This document shows positions 16,561 through 22,197 of a stretch of DNA of 22,197 nt, in pieces. Within the stretch, counting starts at the first letter, position 1. Every line of letters starts with the position of its first letter. The translations under genes were made by a program, and so were the position numbers. The DNA comes from Deltaproteobacteria bacterium (lineage in GTDB: Bacteria; Desulfobacterota; Desulfobacteria; Desulfobacterales; JAFDFH01), in NCBI GenBank assembly GCA_019309945.1, contig JAFDFH010000013.1:1-22197 (forward strand). Reading direction: 5' to 3'. The notes under the pieces were generated by a model. That model was given only the letters and a program-made list of their open reading frames with translations. It had not been told where the DNA came from and did not search any database.

Positions 16561-16579
16561 AATCCGGACGAGCCGGATC
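16561..16579. repeat. Short CCGG dyad repeat, copy 3 (diverged)
   Basis: aatccggacgagccggatc keeps the tccgg(5)ccgga dyad of copies at 12172 and 15392 with a changed loop. It is again placed just upstream of a minus-strand start codon (16545). Confidence 0.5.
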
Positions 16580-16589
16580 AAAAATATTT

Positions 16590-16660
16590 GCCACCAAGTC
16601 ACAAAGACACGAAGGATTTTATTTTGTTATTTTTTCTTAGTGTCCTTGTGCCTTAGTGGC
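16590..16660. repeat. Inverted repeat of the gccaccaagacac type, copy 2
   Basis: Arms 16590-16610 (gccaccaagtcacaaagaca plus c) and 16640-16660 (gtgtccttgtgccttagtgg plus c) pair with a few mismatches around a T-rich loop. The element is the same family as 15414-15486. Its right arm contains the stop codon and last codons of the deacetylase reading frame. Confidence 0.85.
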
Positions 16661-17480
16661 GAGAAGAAAAGATGATAGAAATCAAAGGTCTCTCGTAATT
16701 TCTCAAAAACTTACCGGATGGCGCAGCGGGCCTACCGGAACATATTGAGAATTTACGGTCTCGCGTCATTTGACCAGAACCGGCATACGGGGCAACTTGT
16801 TGGTGATGGATCATGATCCCGCATAAACCGCTTGAAAGGGCCTGCCTGAGTTCGGTAAAAAAACATTTCCAATCTTCAAGCGGATTCACCGCTTTGCGGG
16901 TATGCAAGTCAACGTTTACCTGGAAATCGGGCAACCCTTCCGGGGACGACGGACGGCTCCCGGTGTTTCGGGAAACCGCATGGTATCCAAGTTTTTTAAG
17001 TAATTCAAGGGTTGTGTGACCACAGCGATTCCAGGGAGGCGTAAATATGGGGTCAAATTCTTTTCCCATCAGATTTTCAAGACGCTGTTGGCCCCGGATA
17101 AGATCTTCCTTGATTATAAAGCTGGGACGACCGGGTCCAAACTCTTGCTTTTTCCCGGTTGTTGCATGATTCTTATGGCGCCAGCCATGCTGGTGCCAGC
17201 ACCATAGCAGTGGTGCCGTACGGCCCAGGGACCTGATTTGTTGCCAGCGAGGTCGGGTGAGCCATGCCGGAACCACAGACAGCGAAAGGGGAACACGCTT
17301 GGTCGCGAAAAGGTCCATCAGCCGGTCTAAATTTTTTCCGGGAACCGCGACATCATCGGCTCGGAAAAAAACGTAAACCGAGGCTGACGTGTCGGCCTGG
17401 GCGGTTTCGATACATGTCTTTACCCTTTTGCTCAGATCAGATGGGCAGGCAAGCCATAAGGGCGATAAGGGCCGGGGCAT
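16653..17480 (-). CDS. NodB-type polysaccharide deacetylase, C-terminus rewritten by repeats
   Basis: A 275-aa protein of the carbohydrate esterase 4 type. Visible motifs: FRADDV with the Asp pair (42-43), HQHGWRH (96-102) for metal binding, FTPPWNRC (146-153) and the late MIHHQQ (223-228). Known members remove N-acetyl groups from surface glycans or intermediates. The start at 17480 is set by a TGATG overlap with the upstream gene and by AGGAGG 5 nt before it; a longer frame to 17519 is less likely. Residues from about 242 onward are encoded by a palindromic repeat (16695-16756, giving CSGRPAAPSGKF) and then by another inverted repeat, so the native C-terminus seems lost or replaced. The catalytic core is intact, so activity is possible. 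Confidence 0.85.
   Translation of the reverse strand: MPRPLSPLWLACPSDLSKRVKTCIETAQADTSASVYVFFRADDVAVPGKNLDRLMDLFATKRVPLSLSVVPAWLTRPRWQQIRSLGRTAPLLWCWHQHGWRHKNHATTGKKQEFGPGRPSFIIKEDLIRGQQRLENLMGKEFDPIFTPPWNRCGHTTLELLKKLGYHAVSRNTGSRPSSPEGLPDFQVNVDLHTRKAVNPLEDWKCFFTELRQALSSGLCGIMIHHQQVAPYAGSGQMTRDRKFSICSGRPAAPSGKFLRNYERPLISIIFSSRH
16695..16756. repeat. Palindromic hairpin repeat, shortest form (copy B), inside the deacetylase frame
   Basis: A 62-bp element in reverse orientation to copy A. Arms are gtaatttctc (16695-16704) and gagaatttac (16747-16756), one mismatch. The inner block gatggcgcagcgggcctacc is the reverse complement of copy A's core. It lies within the 3' coding part of the deacetylase gene and is followed by tcaaaggtctc (16682-16692), a fragment of the repeat at 151-210. 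Confidence 0.9.
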
Positions 17481-18649
17481 CACAACCTCCTGTGGCCGAA
17501 CATCCAGCGTTCGAGCCATTCGGCCGTGTTTCCGGCGCCGTCCAGATCCGCACGGAACCGCGAAGCGGTTTTTCGGGAGAGCTTTTGCTCCATCATCCCG
17601 GCGAGACGGGAAGCACGGAGGTCCTTTGCATCCAGAACCTCTAAAAGGCCATGGCGGGCCAGCCGTTCAGCCCGGAGACGCTGCTCGCGATTCTGGGGGA
17701 AGGGCCACACCAATGCCGGTACCTGTGTCGCCAAAATGTTCATACAGGTATTGTAGCCGGCCATGCTCACGGAAAGATCCGCAGCCGCCAGGTAGGACAG
17801 AAAATCCGGGGTGAAACGCGAAACCTTCACGCTTTTGCCGGAAAGTCTTTGCAGGCGTTCAAATTCATCCGGTCGGGTGAAAGGCCCTGTAAACACGTAA
17901 AGGTATCGGTTCCTATCCGGATTCAAATCCGCAAACGCATTGATCACGGCTTCCAGAAGCGGGGCACCCACTACTCCACCGCCGGCGCTGGCCACCACTA
18001 AAATTCCGGACCCCGAAATTCCAAGTTTTTTGCGGAGTTTTGGACGGGCGTCCGGTTCAGGCTTCCGGGCCACAAAGCCGGTATAAACAAGCGGTATATC
18101 GATTTCAGGGACTTGGGCAAAGGTTTCATCCAGTTTCAGCAAACGGGGATCCCCATGGACCAGCAGGGCGTCAAAACAATTATTGAGGATCCGGATCACA
18201 CGTTTTTCATATGCCACCGGATCCTTTTTTTCCACCAGAATATCCCGAAGACTGCACACGACGCGGCATGATGACAGATCCTTGTTCCGGATTCCTTTCA
18301 AGACCGGGTCGAGCTCAAAGTGAAAGGCCTTGCGCCCAAAGGGATAGAGTTCCACAAGGAACAGATCCGGGGAAATCTTTTCAAAGCAGTCAAAAAGGAT
18401 TCTCTTTCGATTTTCCTTGCCCTCCTCAAGGGCTTTTCCGCTCTCGGTGGGAAAAAGGTCTTTGAACTCCGGGTCCATCATCAGGCCGGGCAGTTGGACT
18501 TCGCGAACATGATCCGGCAAGGGTATGTCCAGAGCGGGCCCTCCTGATAGCAGGGTCACCTCGTGCCCCACAAGAGCCCTGCAGATTTCAAGCGTCCTGA
18601 AAAAATGACCGATTCCCAGGACATGCTGGCAGTAGTGTATGATTTTCAT
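17480..18649 (-). CDS. COG4671-like glycosyltransferase (MurG/GT28 fold)
   Basis: A 389-aa GT-B protein. The N-terminal MKIIHYCQHVLGIGHFFRT has the GIGH loop typical of MurG-like enzymes, where the acceptor domain begins. The C-terminal domain has SAGGGVVGAPLLEAV and the donor site MAGYNTCMNILATQVPALVW followed by PQNREQRLRAERL, where Gln and Glu normally contact the nucleotide sugar. From memory it fits the predicted glycosyltransferases of COG4671. The start ATG has no close Shine-Dalgarno. It overlaps the deacetylase by one base (TGATG), so a glycosylation step followed by deacetylation of the product or acceptor is a reasonable inference. Confidence 0.88.
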   Translation of the reverse strand: MKIIHYCQHVLGIGHFFRTLEICRALVGHEVTLLSGGPALDIPLPDHVREVQLPGLMMDPEFKDLFPTESGKALEEGKENRKRILFDCFEKISPDLFLVELYPFGRKAFHFELDPVLKGIRNKDLSSCRVVCSLRDILVEKKDPVAYEKRVIRILNNCFDALLVHGDPRLLKLDETFAQVPEIDIPLVYTGFVARKPEPDARPKLRKKLGISGSGILVVASAGGGVVGAPLLEAVINAFADLNPDRNRYLYVFTGPFTRPDEFERLQRLSGKSVKVSRFTPDFLSYLAAADLSVSMAGYNTCMNILATQVPALVWPFPQNREQRLRAERLARHGLLEVLDAKDLRASRLAGMMEQKLSRKTASRFRADLDGAGNTAEWLERWMFGHRRL

Positions 18650-18788
18650 GAAAAGGGGCTTCGATTATTGTGCACCCTAACCTCCAAACAGTGCATCCAA
18701 TAAGCGCTAATTTATTTTGAAAGATAAACGTCCAACAGATTAAAAGATGAACGTCCAATCGCTCGACCTTGAGGCTCTCGACAGGCAT

Positions 18789-18899
18789 CGAACATTAAAC
18801 GTCGAACGTCGAATAATGATGTCGCTCCGCTCCTCAAATTATTATAAAATCAGAATAAAAAACCAAATTCAACATTCGATGTTGGACGTTCAATGTTCG
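18789..18899. repeat. Large inverted repeat of the cgaacattgaacgtc type
   Basis: Arms 18789-18814 and 18874-18899 are inverted with 23 of 26 positions pairing; the left arm starts cgaacattaaacgtcgaac. More partial units (aacgtcca) occur at about 18728 and 18751. Translations of this repeat give spurious peptides such as HSMLDVQCSML, so the small frame across it is not a gene. Apart from this element and the promoter downstream, 18650-18936 holds nothing recognisable. Confidence 0.85.
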
Positions 18900-18936
18900 A
18901 TGTTGTCAATCTATTTTAGATATTGCCTGGAAGAAA

Positions 18937-18966
18937 TTGACCATCCCCATCAGATTCTGATATAAT
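18937..18966 (+). promoter_or_regulatory. Sigma-70 type promoter of the radical SAM gene
   Basis: TTGACC (18937-18942) and a perfect TATAAT (18961-18966) are separated by 18 bp. The expected start of transcription, near 18973, leaves a leader of about 58 nt before the Shine-Dalgarno-supported start at 19031. This is the clearest promoter in the window. Confidence 0.75.
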
Positions 18967-19015
18967 TATGAACAAATCGGTAATATTTCCTATTTAAAAA
19001 CAAAAGCTGCCCAAA

Positions 19016-19033
19016 AAGGAGGTTTTAACAATC
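19016..19033 (+). promoter_or_regulatory. Strong ribosome binding site placing initiation at an ATC codon
   Basis: AAGGAGG (19016-19022) is followed after 8 nt by ATC (19031-19033), in frame with the radical SAM protein. No ATG, GTG or TTG exists in that frame between the upstream stop and the ATG at 19139. The nearby GTG at 19035 is in another frame. Confidence 0.7.
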
Positions 19034-19822
19034 AGTGCGATTGAAATCACAACGCGGATTGGATGTAAAATTCAGTGCAATTATTGCCCTCAAACCCGAC
19101 TGATTCAGGCCTACCGGGATAGAAGCCATGTCCGCGAAATGCGTTTTGACACGTTTAATCGGTGTTTATCAAAAATCCCTCCGGATGTCAGCATTCATTT
19201 CCTCGGCATGGCCGAGCCCTGGTTAAATCCGGATTGTACCAAAATGCTGATGCGAACCCATGAGGCGGGATACCGAATAAGTGTTTCGACGACGTTGATG
19301 GGGATGCGCCTGTCCGACATCGAGATGTTTAAGTCGATACCCTTTGAAATGTTTATCCTTCACTTGCCGGGTGATGATAACACGATGAACCTCAAGGTTG
19401 ATAAACCTTATTTAAATGTACTCACTCAAATTTGCAATGCCGACCTTCAAAATCTTAGGCAAAAGCGTTTTGGGAAATCACATCCAGAGATCGAACCCAT
19501 CGTCAAGGGGGTAAAAGAGATTCAATGGCCGACAATGAACCGGTCCAATAATCTAACAGGGGAGCATATCCCTGTAACAAAAAAGGTTAAGGGAAATATA
19601 AAATGCCACCGAATTCGCAATAACGTCCTGCTTCCAAATGGCGAAGTCGCCTTATGTTGTAATGATTATGGCCTTCGGCATATCATCGGCAATTTGCTGA
19701 CAGGAAGCTATGGTGCTTTATTTAATGGCGATGAATTCCGTAAGGTGCGGACCGGGATGAAAGATAACGCTTCGGAAATTTTATGCAGATATTGTAGTGA
19801 ACCCTGTATGAAGGTCACTTAG
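19031..19822 (+). CDS. Radical SAM/SPASM-like protein with apparent ATC start
   Basis: Read from the ATC at 19031 the protein is 263 aa and begins xSAIEITTRIGCKIQCNYCP, with the CxxxCxxC cluster motif at Cys12, Cys16 and Cys19. The first conventional start (ATG 19139) would give 227 aa and remove the motif, so the conventional call cannot be the functional enzyme. The C-terminus has a SPASM/twitch-like cysteine set: KCHRIRNNVLLPNGEVALCC and later CRYCSEPC. Similar proteins occur in surface-glycan clusters, where substrates are usually unknown. The gene runs opposite to all its neighbours and has its own promoter. Either it uses a rare start codon, or a point mutation (ATG to ATC) or sequencing error has damaged it. 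The body of the frame is otherwise intact. Confidence 0.8.
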   Translation: MSAIEITTRIGCKIQCNYCPQTRLIQAYRDRSHVREMRFDTFNRCLSKIPPDVSIHFLGMAEPWLNPDCTKMLMRTHEAGYRISVSTTLMGMRLSDIEMFKSIPFEMFILHLPGDDNTMNLKVDKPYLNVLTQICNADLQNLRQKRFGKSHPEIEPIVKGVKEIQWPTMNRSNNLTGEHIPVTKKVKGNIKCHRIRNNVLLPNGEVALCCNDYGLRHIIGNLLTGSYGALFNGDEFRKVRTGMKDNASEILCRYCSEPCMKVT

Positions 19823-19831
19823 AACTTAAGG

Positions 19832-20101
19832 GTAACTTTTCAATGTGTTCCGGTAGGCCCGCTGCGCCATCCGCTAATTTTTTTCAATACGGCCAAAACT
19901 TGCAGTTAAGGGCGCCTAACAGTGCCCCGCGCACGGGATCTAAAATGAGTGTGTCGCTTAGCACAAACAGGCTGCAATCAACAATTTATACTGTTCGGGT
20001 CACTGTAAGCCGCCTAAACGGCTTCAAACAGTTGCCCGTTTTGAAAAAAATTACCGGATGACTCCGCTGGTAGGTTTAACCATAAGTTTTTGAGAAGTTA
20101 C
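19832..20101. repeat. Palindromic hairpin repeat, long form with nested core (copy C)
   Basis: Outer ends gtaacttttc (19832-19841) and gagaagttac (20092-20101) match copy A. Inside lies a core of about 177-193 bp with its own inverted ends: catccgctaatttttttcaa at 19868 and ttgaaaaaaattaccggatg at 20041-20060. The core contains the stem-loop AAGCCG/CGGCTT (20007-20012 with 20019-20024), extended outward by 19996-20006 and 20028-20038. Copy D at 21983 has the same core with about 11 differences in roughly 155 positions. There is no credible gene in 19823-20104. The element ends 3 bp from the histidine phosphatase stop codon. Confidence 0.9.
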
Positions 20102-20104
20102 TTT

Positions 20105-20725
20105 TCAGTTTAGCGACAGCGCATTCGTTTTTTCGATTCGAAGTTCCTTTTGATCATGGATCAGCCAGTGGAGATGACAGGGTCGAATCGGTGCAAACTC
20201 CCCTAAATATAACTGGTATTCGTAAAGGCGGTAAACCAGGCACTTGATGACGCCTTCATGGGCGACGATCAGGATGTTCTTCCCGGGCCAATGTTGAGCG
20301 GTATCCTGAATGGCTTTCCGGCTCCTTTCCCAGACGCTGTTGCGATCCTCGCCACCCGGAGGGCAGAATCCCCATTCGGCGGCCACTTGTTCCGCCAGAA
20401 GGTGCGGTGTTTCTTTTTTGATTTGCGCGAAGGTTTTGCCGGTCCAATTGCCCCAATCCTGTTCCCGGAGCCGGGGGTCACTTATCATGGGAACCTGTAA
20501 AAAACCATTGATGATGGCTGCCGTTGTTAAAGCCCGTCCGATATCACTGGATAAAATACGATCCCATTTGTAAGGTTCCAGAAGCCGTCCCCATTCCCTG
20601 GCCTCGTTTTCCCCCCCGGGTGTGAGCGGGGTGTCGTTTTGGCCTTGTATACGCTTGGCCTGATTCCATAAAGTGGTGGCGTGTCGTATCAGACCAAAGC
20701 GGGTGATGGTGTTTTGATTTCCCAT
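20105..20725 (-). CDS. Histidine phosphatase superfamily protein (phosphoglycerate-mutase-like)
   Basis: A 206-aa branch-1 histidine phosphatase. Catalytic elements in order: LIRHATT with the nucleophile His15, NDTPLTPGGENEA, SSDIGRA with Arg64, the acid Glu88 in LREQDWGNW, and AHEG with His156. This is the usual set for CobC/GpmB-like phosphatases. The substrate cannot be told from sequence; in a glycan cluster a sugar-phosphate is plausible, but housekeeping or cobalamin-related roles are equally possible. The ATG at 20725 lies 19 bp after the stop of the GT4 gene, so the two are probably co-transcribed. Its Shine-Dalgarno is weak. A repeat element begins right after its stop. Confidence 0.92.
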   Translation of the reverse strand: MGNQNTITRFGLIRHATTLWNQAKRIQGQNDTPLTPGGENEAREWGRLLEPYKWDRILSSDIGRALTTAAIINGFLQVPMISDPRLREQDWGNWTGKTFAQIKKETPHLLAEQVAAEWGFCPPGGEDRNSVWERSRKAIQDTAQHWPGKNILIVAHEGVIKCLVYRLYEYQLYLGEFAPIRPCHLHWLIHDQKELRIEKTNALSLN

Positions 20726-20744
20726 AAAAAGATCGCTTTGATTT

Positions 20745-21857
20745 TTATGCTCGGATGATTGATTCTAAAATATTTTCCACCACTTTGTAATTTCGATTTA
20801 AATCATGTGCGCTACGAACATATGATCGGGCGGACCGCCCCATTTTTTCCCGCAGATCCTTTTGCGTCATCAGGCGGTTGATGGCCTGGGTGAACGCATC
20901 GAAGGCATGGGACGGAACCAGAAACCCGGTTTCATCGGTTTTAACAACCTCCCGAATCCCTCCATTGGCAAACGCGACAACGGGGATTCCACATGACTGG
21001 GCCTCCAGATAAACCATCCCCAGAGATTCCCTTATTCCGGGGAATGCGAAAATATCCCCTCCGCTGTAAAAGCGATACATCTCATTGCGGGGTATTTTAC
21101 CGACAAAGCGGACGTTTCCGGGCATGAGGTTTTGGGCCAGTTTCAGGAGTCGCTGTTTCTCCTTGCCGTCGCCGGCAATGACCAGATGGAAACGTTGTCC
21201 CTGCTGAAAGAGTCGGCTGCAGGCCCGGATCACCCATACCAGTCCGCTTGTTTTGACCCCCGGCCGAAACATGGCGGCCGACAGGATCACGGGATCATTA
21301 CCAACATTCCATGACCGGCGCAATTCATCACGGGCCCTGGCGCTGAAACGAAAATCCTCGGGATAGATGCCAGGGGCCACATAGGTGAGGCGATCAGGGG
21401 GCAGCAGACGTTTCAAATTGAGCAAATCCGCATAGCGGTTGGTAAAGATATGCCGGGCTGCGCGAAGGGCCTTCCGATTCAGGATGAACCCGGCCCGGGT
21501 GCGCCAATTTCGTTTTCTTTTGGTCGAATAAATTCCCTGAAAAATAACATACGGCAATTGAGCTCGATGGCAGGTCCAGGGCCCCAGCAGATCCGGCGCC
21601 TTGTAATAGGTGTGATAGGTAAGCCACAGATCCGTGTTGTTTCGGGAGAAGCGCCGGGCTGCCCGCCGGCGTTCCCCCATGAGTTGGGGCCAGCGCCATG
21701 GTTTCCAGAAGATCCACCGGGCCCGGAAAGCACTGGCCACTTCCACAGGATGCCCCTGTTTGCGAAAGTAATCATACAAACCGGTGGCGATCACCTGATC
21801 CCCGGAGGGATGAGGATGACCCAGGGGTTTGAAAGGGGCATAAAAAGCGATTCGCAT
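20745..21857 (-). CDS. GT4-family glycosyltransferase
   Basis: A 370-aa GT-B retaining glycosyltransferase (Glycos_transf_1 type). The N-terminal acceptor domain begins MRIAFYAPFKPLGHPHPSGD. The donor domain has LSAAMFRPGVKTSGLVWVI, then HLVIAGDGKEKQ, and the EX7E motif (Glu277 and Glu285 in RESLGMVYLEA), followed by GIPVVAFANGGIREVV. The length is normal for the family. AGGGAG lies 9 nt before the ATG. The basic stretch around residues 45-70 (WKPWRWPQLMGERRRAARRF) could help membrane association, as in several lipid-linked glycan enzymes. It is the first gene of the minus-strand array; the flanking repeat at 21873-21982 lies in its leader, so its promoter must be in or beyond that repeat. 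I saw no clear promoter. Confidence 0.94.
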   Translation of the reverse strand: MRIAFYAPFKPLGHPHPSGDQVIATGLYDYFRKQGHPVEVASAFRARWIFWKPWRWPQLMGERRRAARRFSRNNTDLWLTYHTYYKAPDLLGPWTCHRAQLPYVIFQGIYSTKRKRNWRTRAGFILNRKALRAARHIFTNRYADLLNLKRLLPPDRLTYVAPGIYPEDFRFSARARDELRRSWNVGNDPVILSAAMFRPGVKTSGLVWVIRACSRLFQQGQRFHLVIAGDGKEKQRLLKLAQNLMPGNVRFVGKIPRNEMYRFYSGGDIFAFPGIRESLGMVYLEAQSCGIPVVAFANGGIREVVKTDETGFLVPSHAFDAFTQAINRLMTQKDLREKMGRSARSYVRSAHDLNRNYKVVENILESIIRA

Positions 21858-21872
21858 GGGTTAAAACTCCCT

Positions 21873-21982
21873 GTAACCGTTCACGGAACGTTGAAATTAG
21901 AAATTAGAAAAGAGAAATTGGAAATTTGGCCTTCATGCTTTTGTACGGTTGATGAACGCATTCAATTTGGGGCCGAGTTTTT
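21873..21982. repeat. Right copy of the window-flanking inverted repeat
   Basis: This is the reverse complement of 11-113, with a 7-bp tandem duplication (attagaa) and about four substitutions. It abuts copy D of the palindromic hairpin repeat, whereas the left copy has different sequence on its outer side. The unit itself is therefore about 103-110 bp. Confidence 0.9.
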
Positions 21983-22197
21983 GTAATTTCTCAATATGTT
22001 CAGGTAGGCCCGCTGCGCCATCCGGTAATTTTTTTCAATACGGCCAAAACTTGCCGTTAAGGGCGCCTAACAGTGCCCCGCGCACGTGATCTAAAATGAG
22101 TGTATCGCTTAGCACAAACAGACTACAATCAACAGTTTATGCTGTTCGGGGCACCGTAAGCCGCCCTAAACGGCTTCAAACAGTTGCCCGCTTTGAA
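21983..22197. repeat. Palindromic hairpin repeat, long form, cut by the window end (copy D)
   Basis: It starts gtaatttctcaatatgttca and continues with the conserved block ggtaggcccgctgcgccatc, then catccggtaatttttttcaa and the same core as copy C. The 10-bp arm cagtgccccg (22071-22080) can pair with cggggcaccg (22147-22156) at nine of ten positions; the equivalent arms of copy C (19920-19929 and 19996-20005) also pair at nine of ten. The right end is outside the window. Confidence 0.9.

Noticed and set aside
18747..18965. Small plus-strand reading frame with text like HSMLDVQCSML
   Set aside because: It is the translation of the cgaacattgaacgtc-type inverted repeat and runs into the promoter; no Shine-Dalgarno or domain supports it.
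19139..19822. Radical SAM gene called from the first ATG
   Set aside because: This start loses the CxxxCxxC motif and has no ribosome binding site, whereas the in-frame upstream region has both.
19911..20040. Integron attC-like site in the repeat core (GCCTAAC followed by stems)
   Set aside because: GCCTAAC fits RYYYAAC, but no GTTRRRY partner occurs at the other end of the stem, and no integrase or cassette array is present.
19843..20061. 72-codon plus-strand frame beginning MCSGRPAAPSANF
   Set aside because: It lies wholly in the long palindromic repeat, and the same peptide text appears wherever the repeat is read in this frame.

Overview
The window looks like a chromosomal segment of a mid-GC Gram-negative anaerobe, most plausibly Desulfobacterota (deltaproteobacterial). 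This rests on the DUF6785/OPT-like membrane proteins, the LolD/MacB-type ABC parts, and the dense intergenic repeats of types I associate with that group. No rRNA, tRNA or marker gene is present, so the taxonomy is inference. I see no transposase, integrase, CRISPR array or phage gene.

Layout. (1) 234-1111, plus strand: an anti-sigma-factor-type ATPase/kinase and a STAS antagonist, a partner-switch pair with no sigma factor or phosphatase in view. (2) 1246-13837, minus strand, transcribed right to left: a minimal 222-aa FtsX permease, a LolD/MacB-type ATPase, a 1644-aa fusion of a catalytically degenerate M28-peptidase-like domain with an FtsX permease, a DUF6785-type membrane protein, a second OPT-like membrane protein, a secreted protein, a two-repeat protein of unknown function, and a PqqD-like protein. 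From the ATPase onward spacing is tight (overlaps to about 65 bp). A 215-bp repeat-containing gap separates the small permease from the ATPase. (3) 13837-21857: surface-glycan genes, nearly all minus strand: GT4 glycosyltransferase, histidine phosphatase, a divergent radical SAM gene, a COG4671-like glycosyltransferase, a NodB-type deacetylase, a STELLO/DUF288-like glycosyltransferase and two further glycosyltransferase-like proteins. The last of these is translationally coupled (TAATG) to the small permease, linking the glycan and ABC blocks.

How it may work together (inference). The heterodimeric ABC module with its large periplasmic pseudo-peptidase, two polytopic OPT-like proteins, a secreted factor and a PqqD-like chaperone looks like an envelope export or processing machine for a peptide-bearing or glycan-linked substrate. 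This block is the best candidate for an undescribed system.

The intergenic DNA is full of small palindromic repeats. A hairpin family with GTAACTTCTC-type ends occurs in short forms (62-77 bp) and long forms (270 bp) carrying a nested core with its own terminal inverted repeats. One short copy has become the C-terminal coding sequence of the deacetylase. A roughly 103-110 bp repeat lies in inverted orientation at both ends of the window. The radical SAM gene has a strong promoter and Shine-Dalgarno, but its iron-sulfur motif lies upstream of any ATG, GTG or TTG start; the likely initiation codon is ATC.
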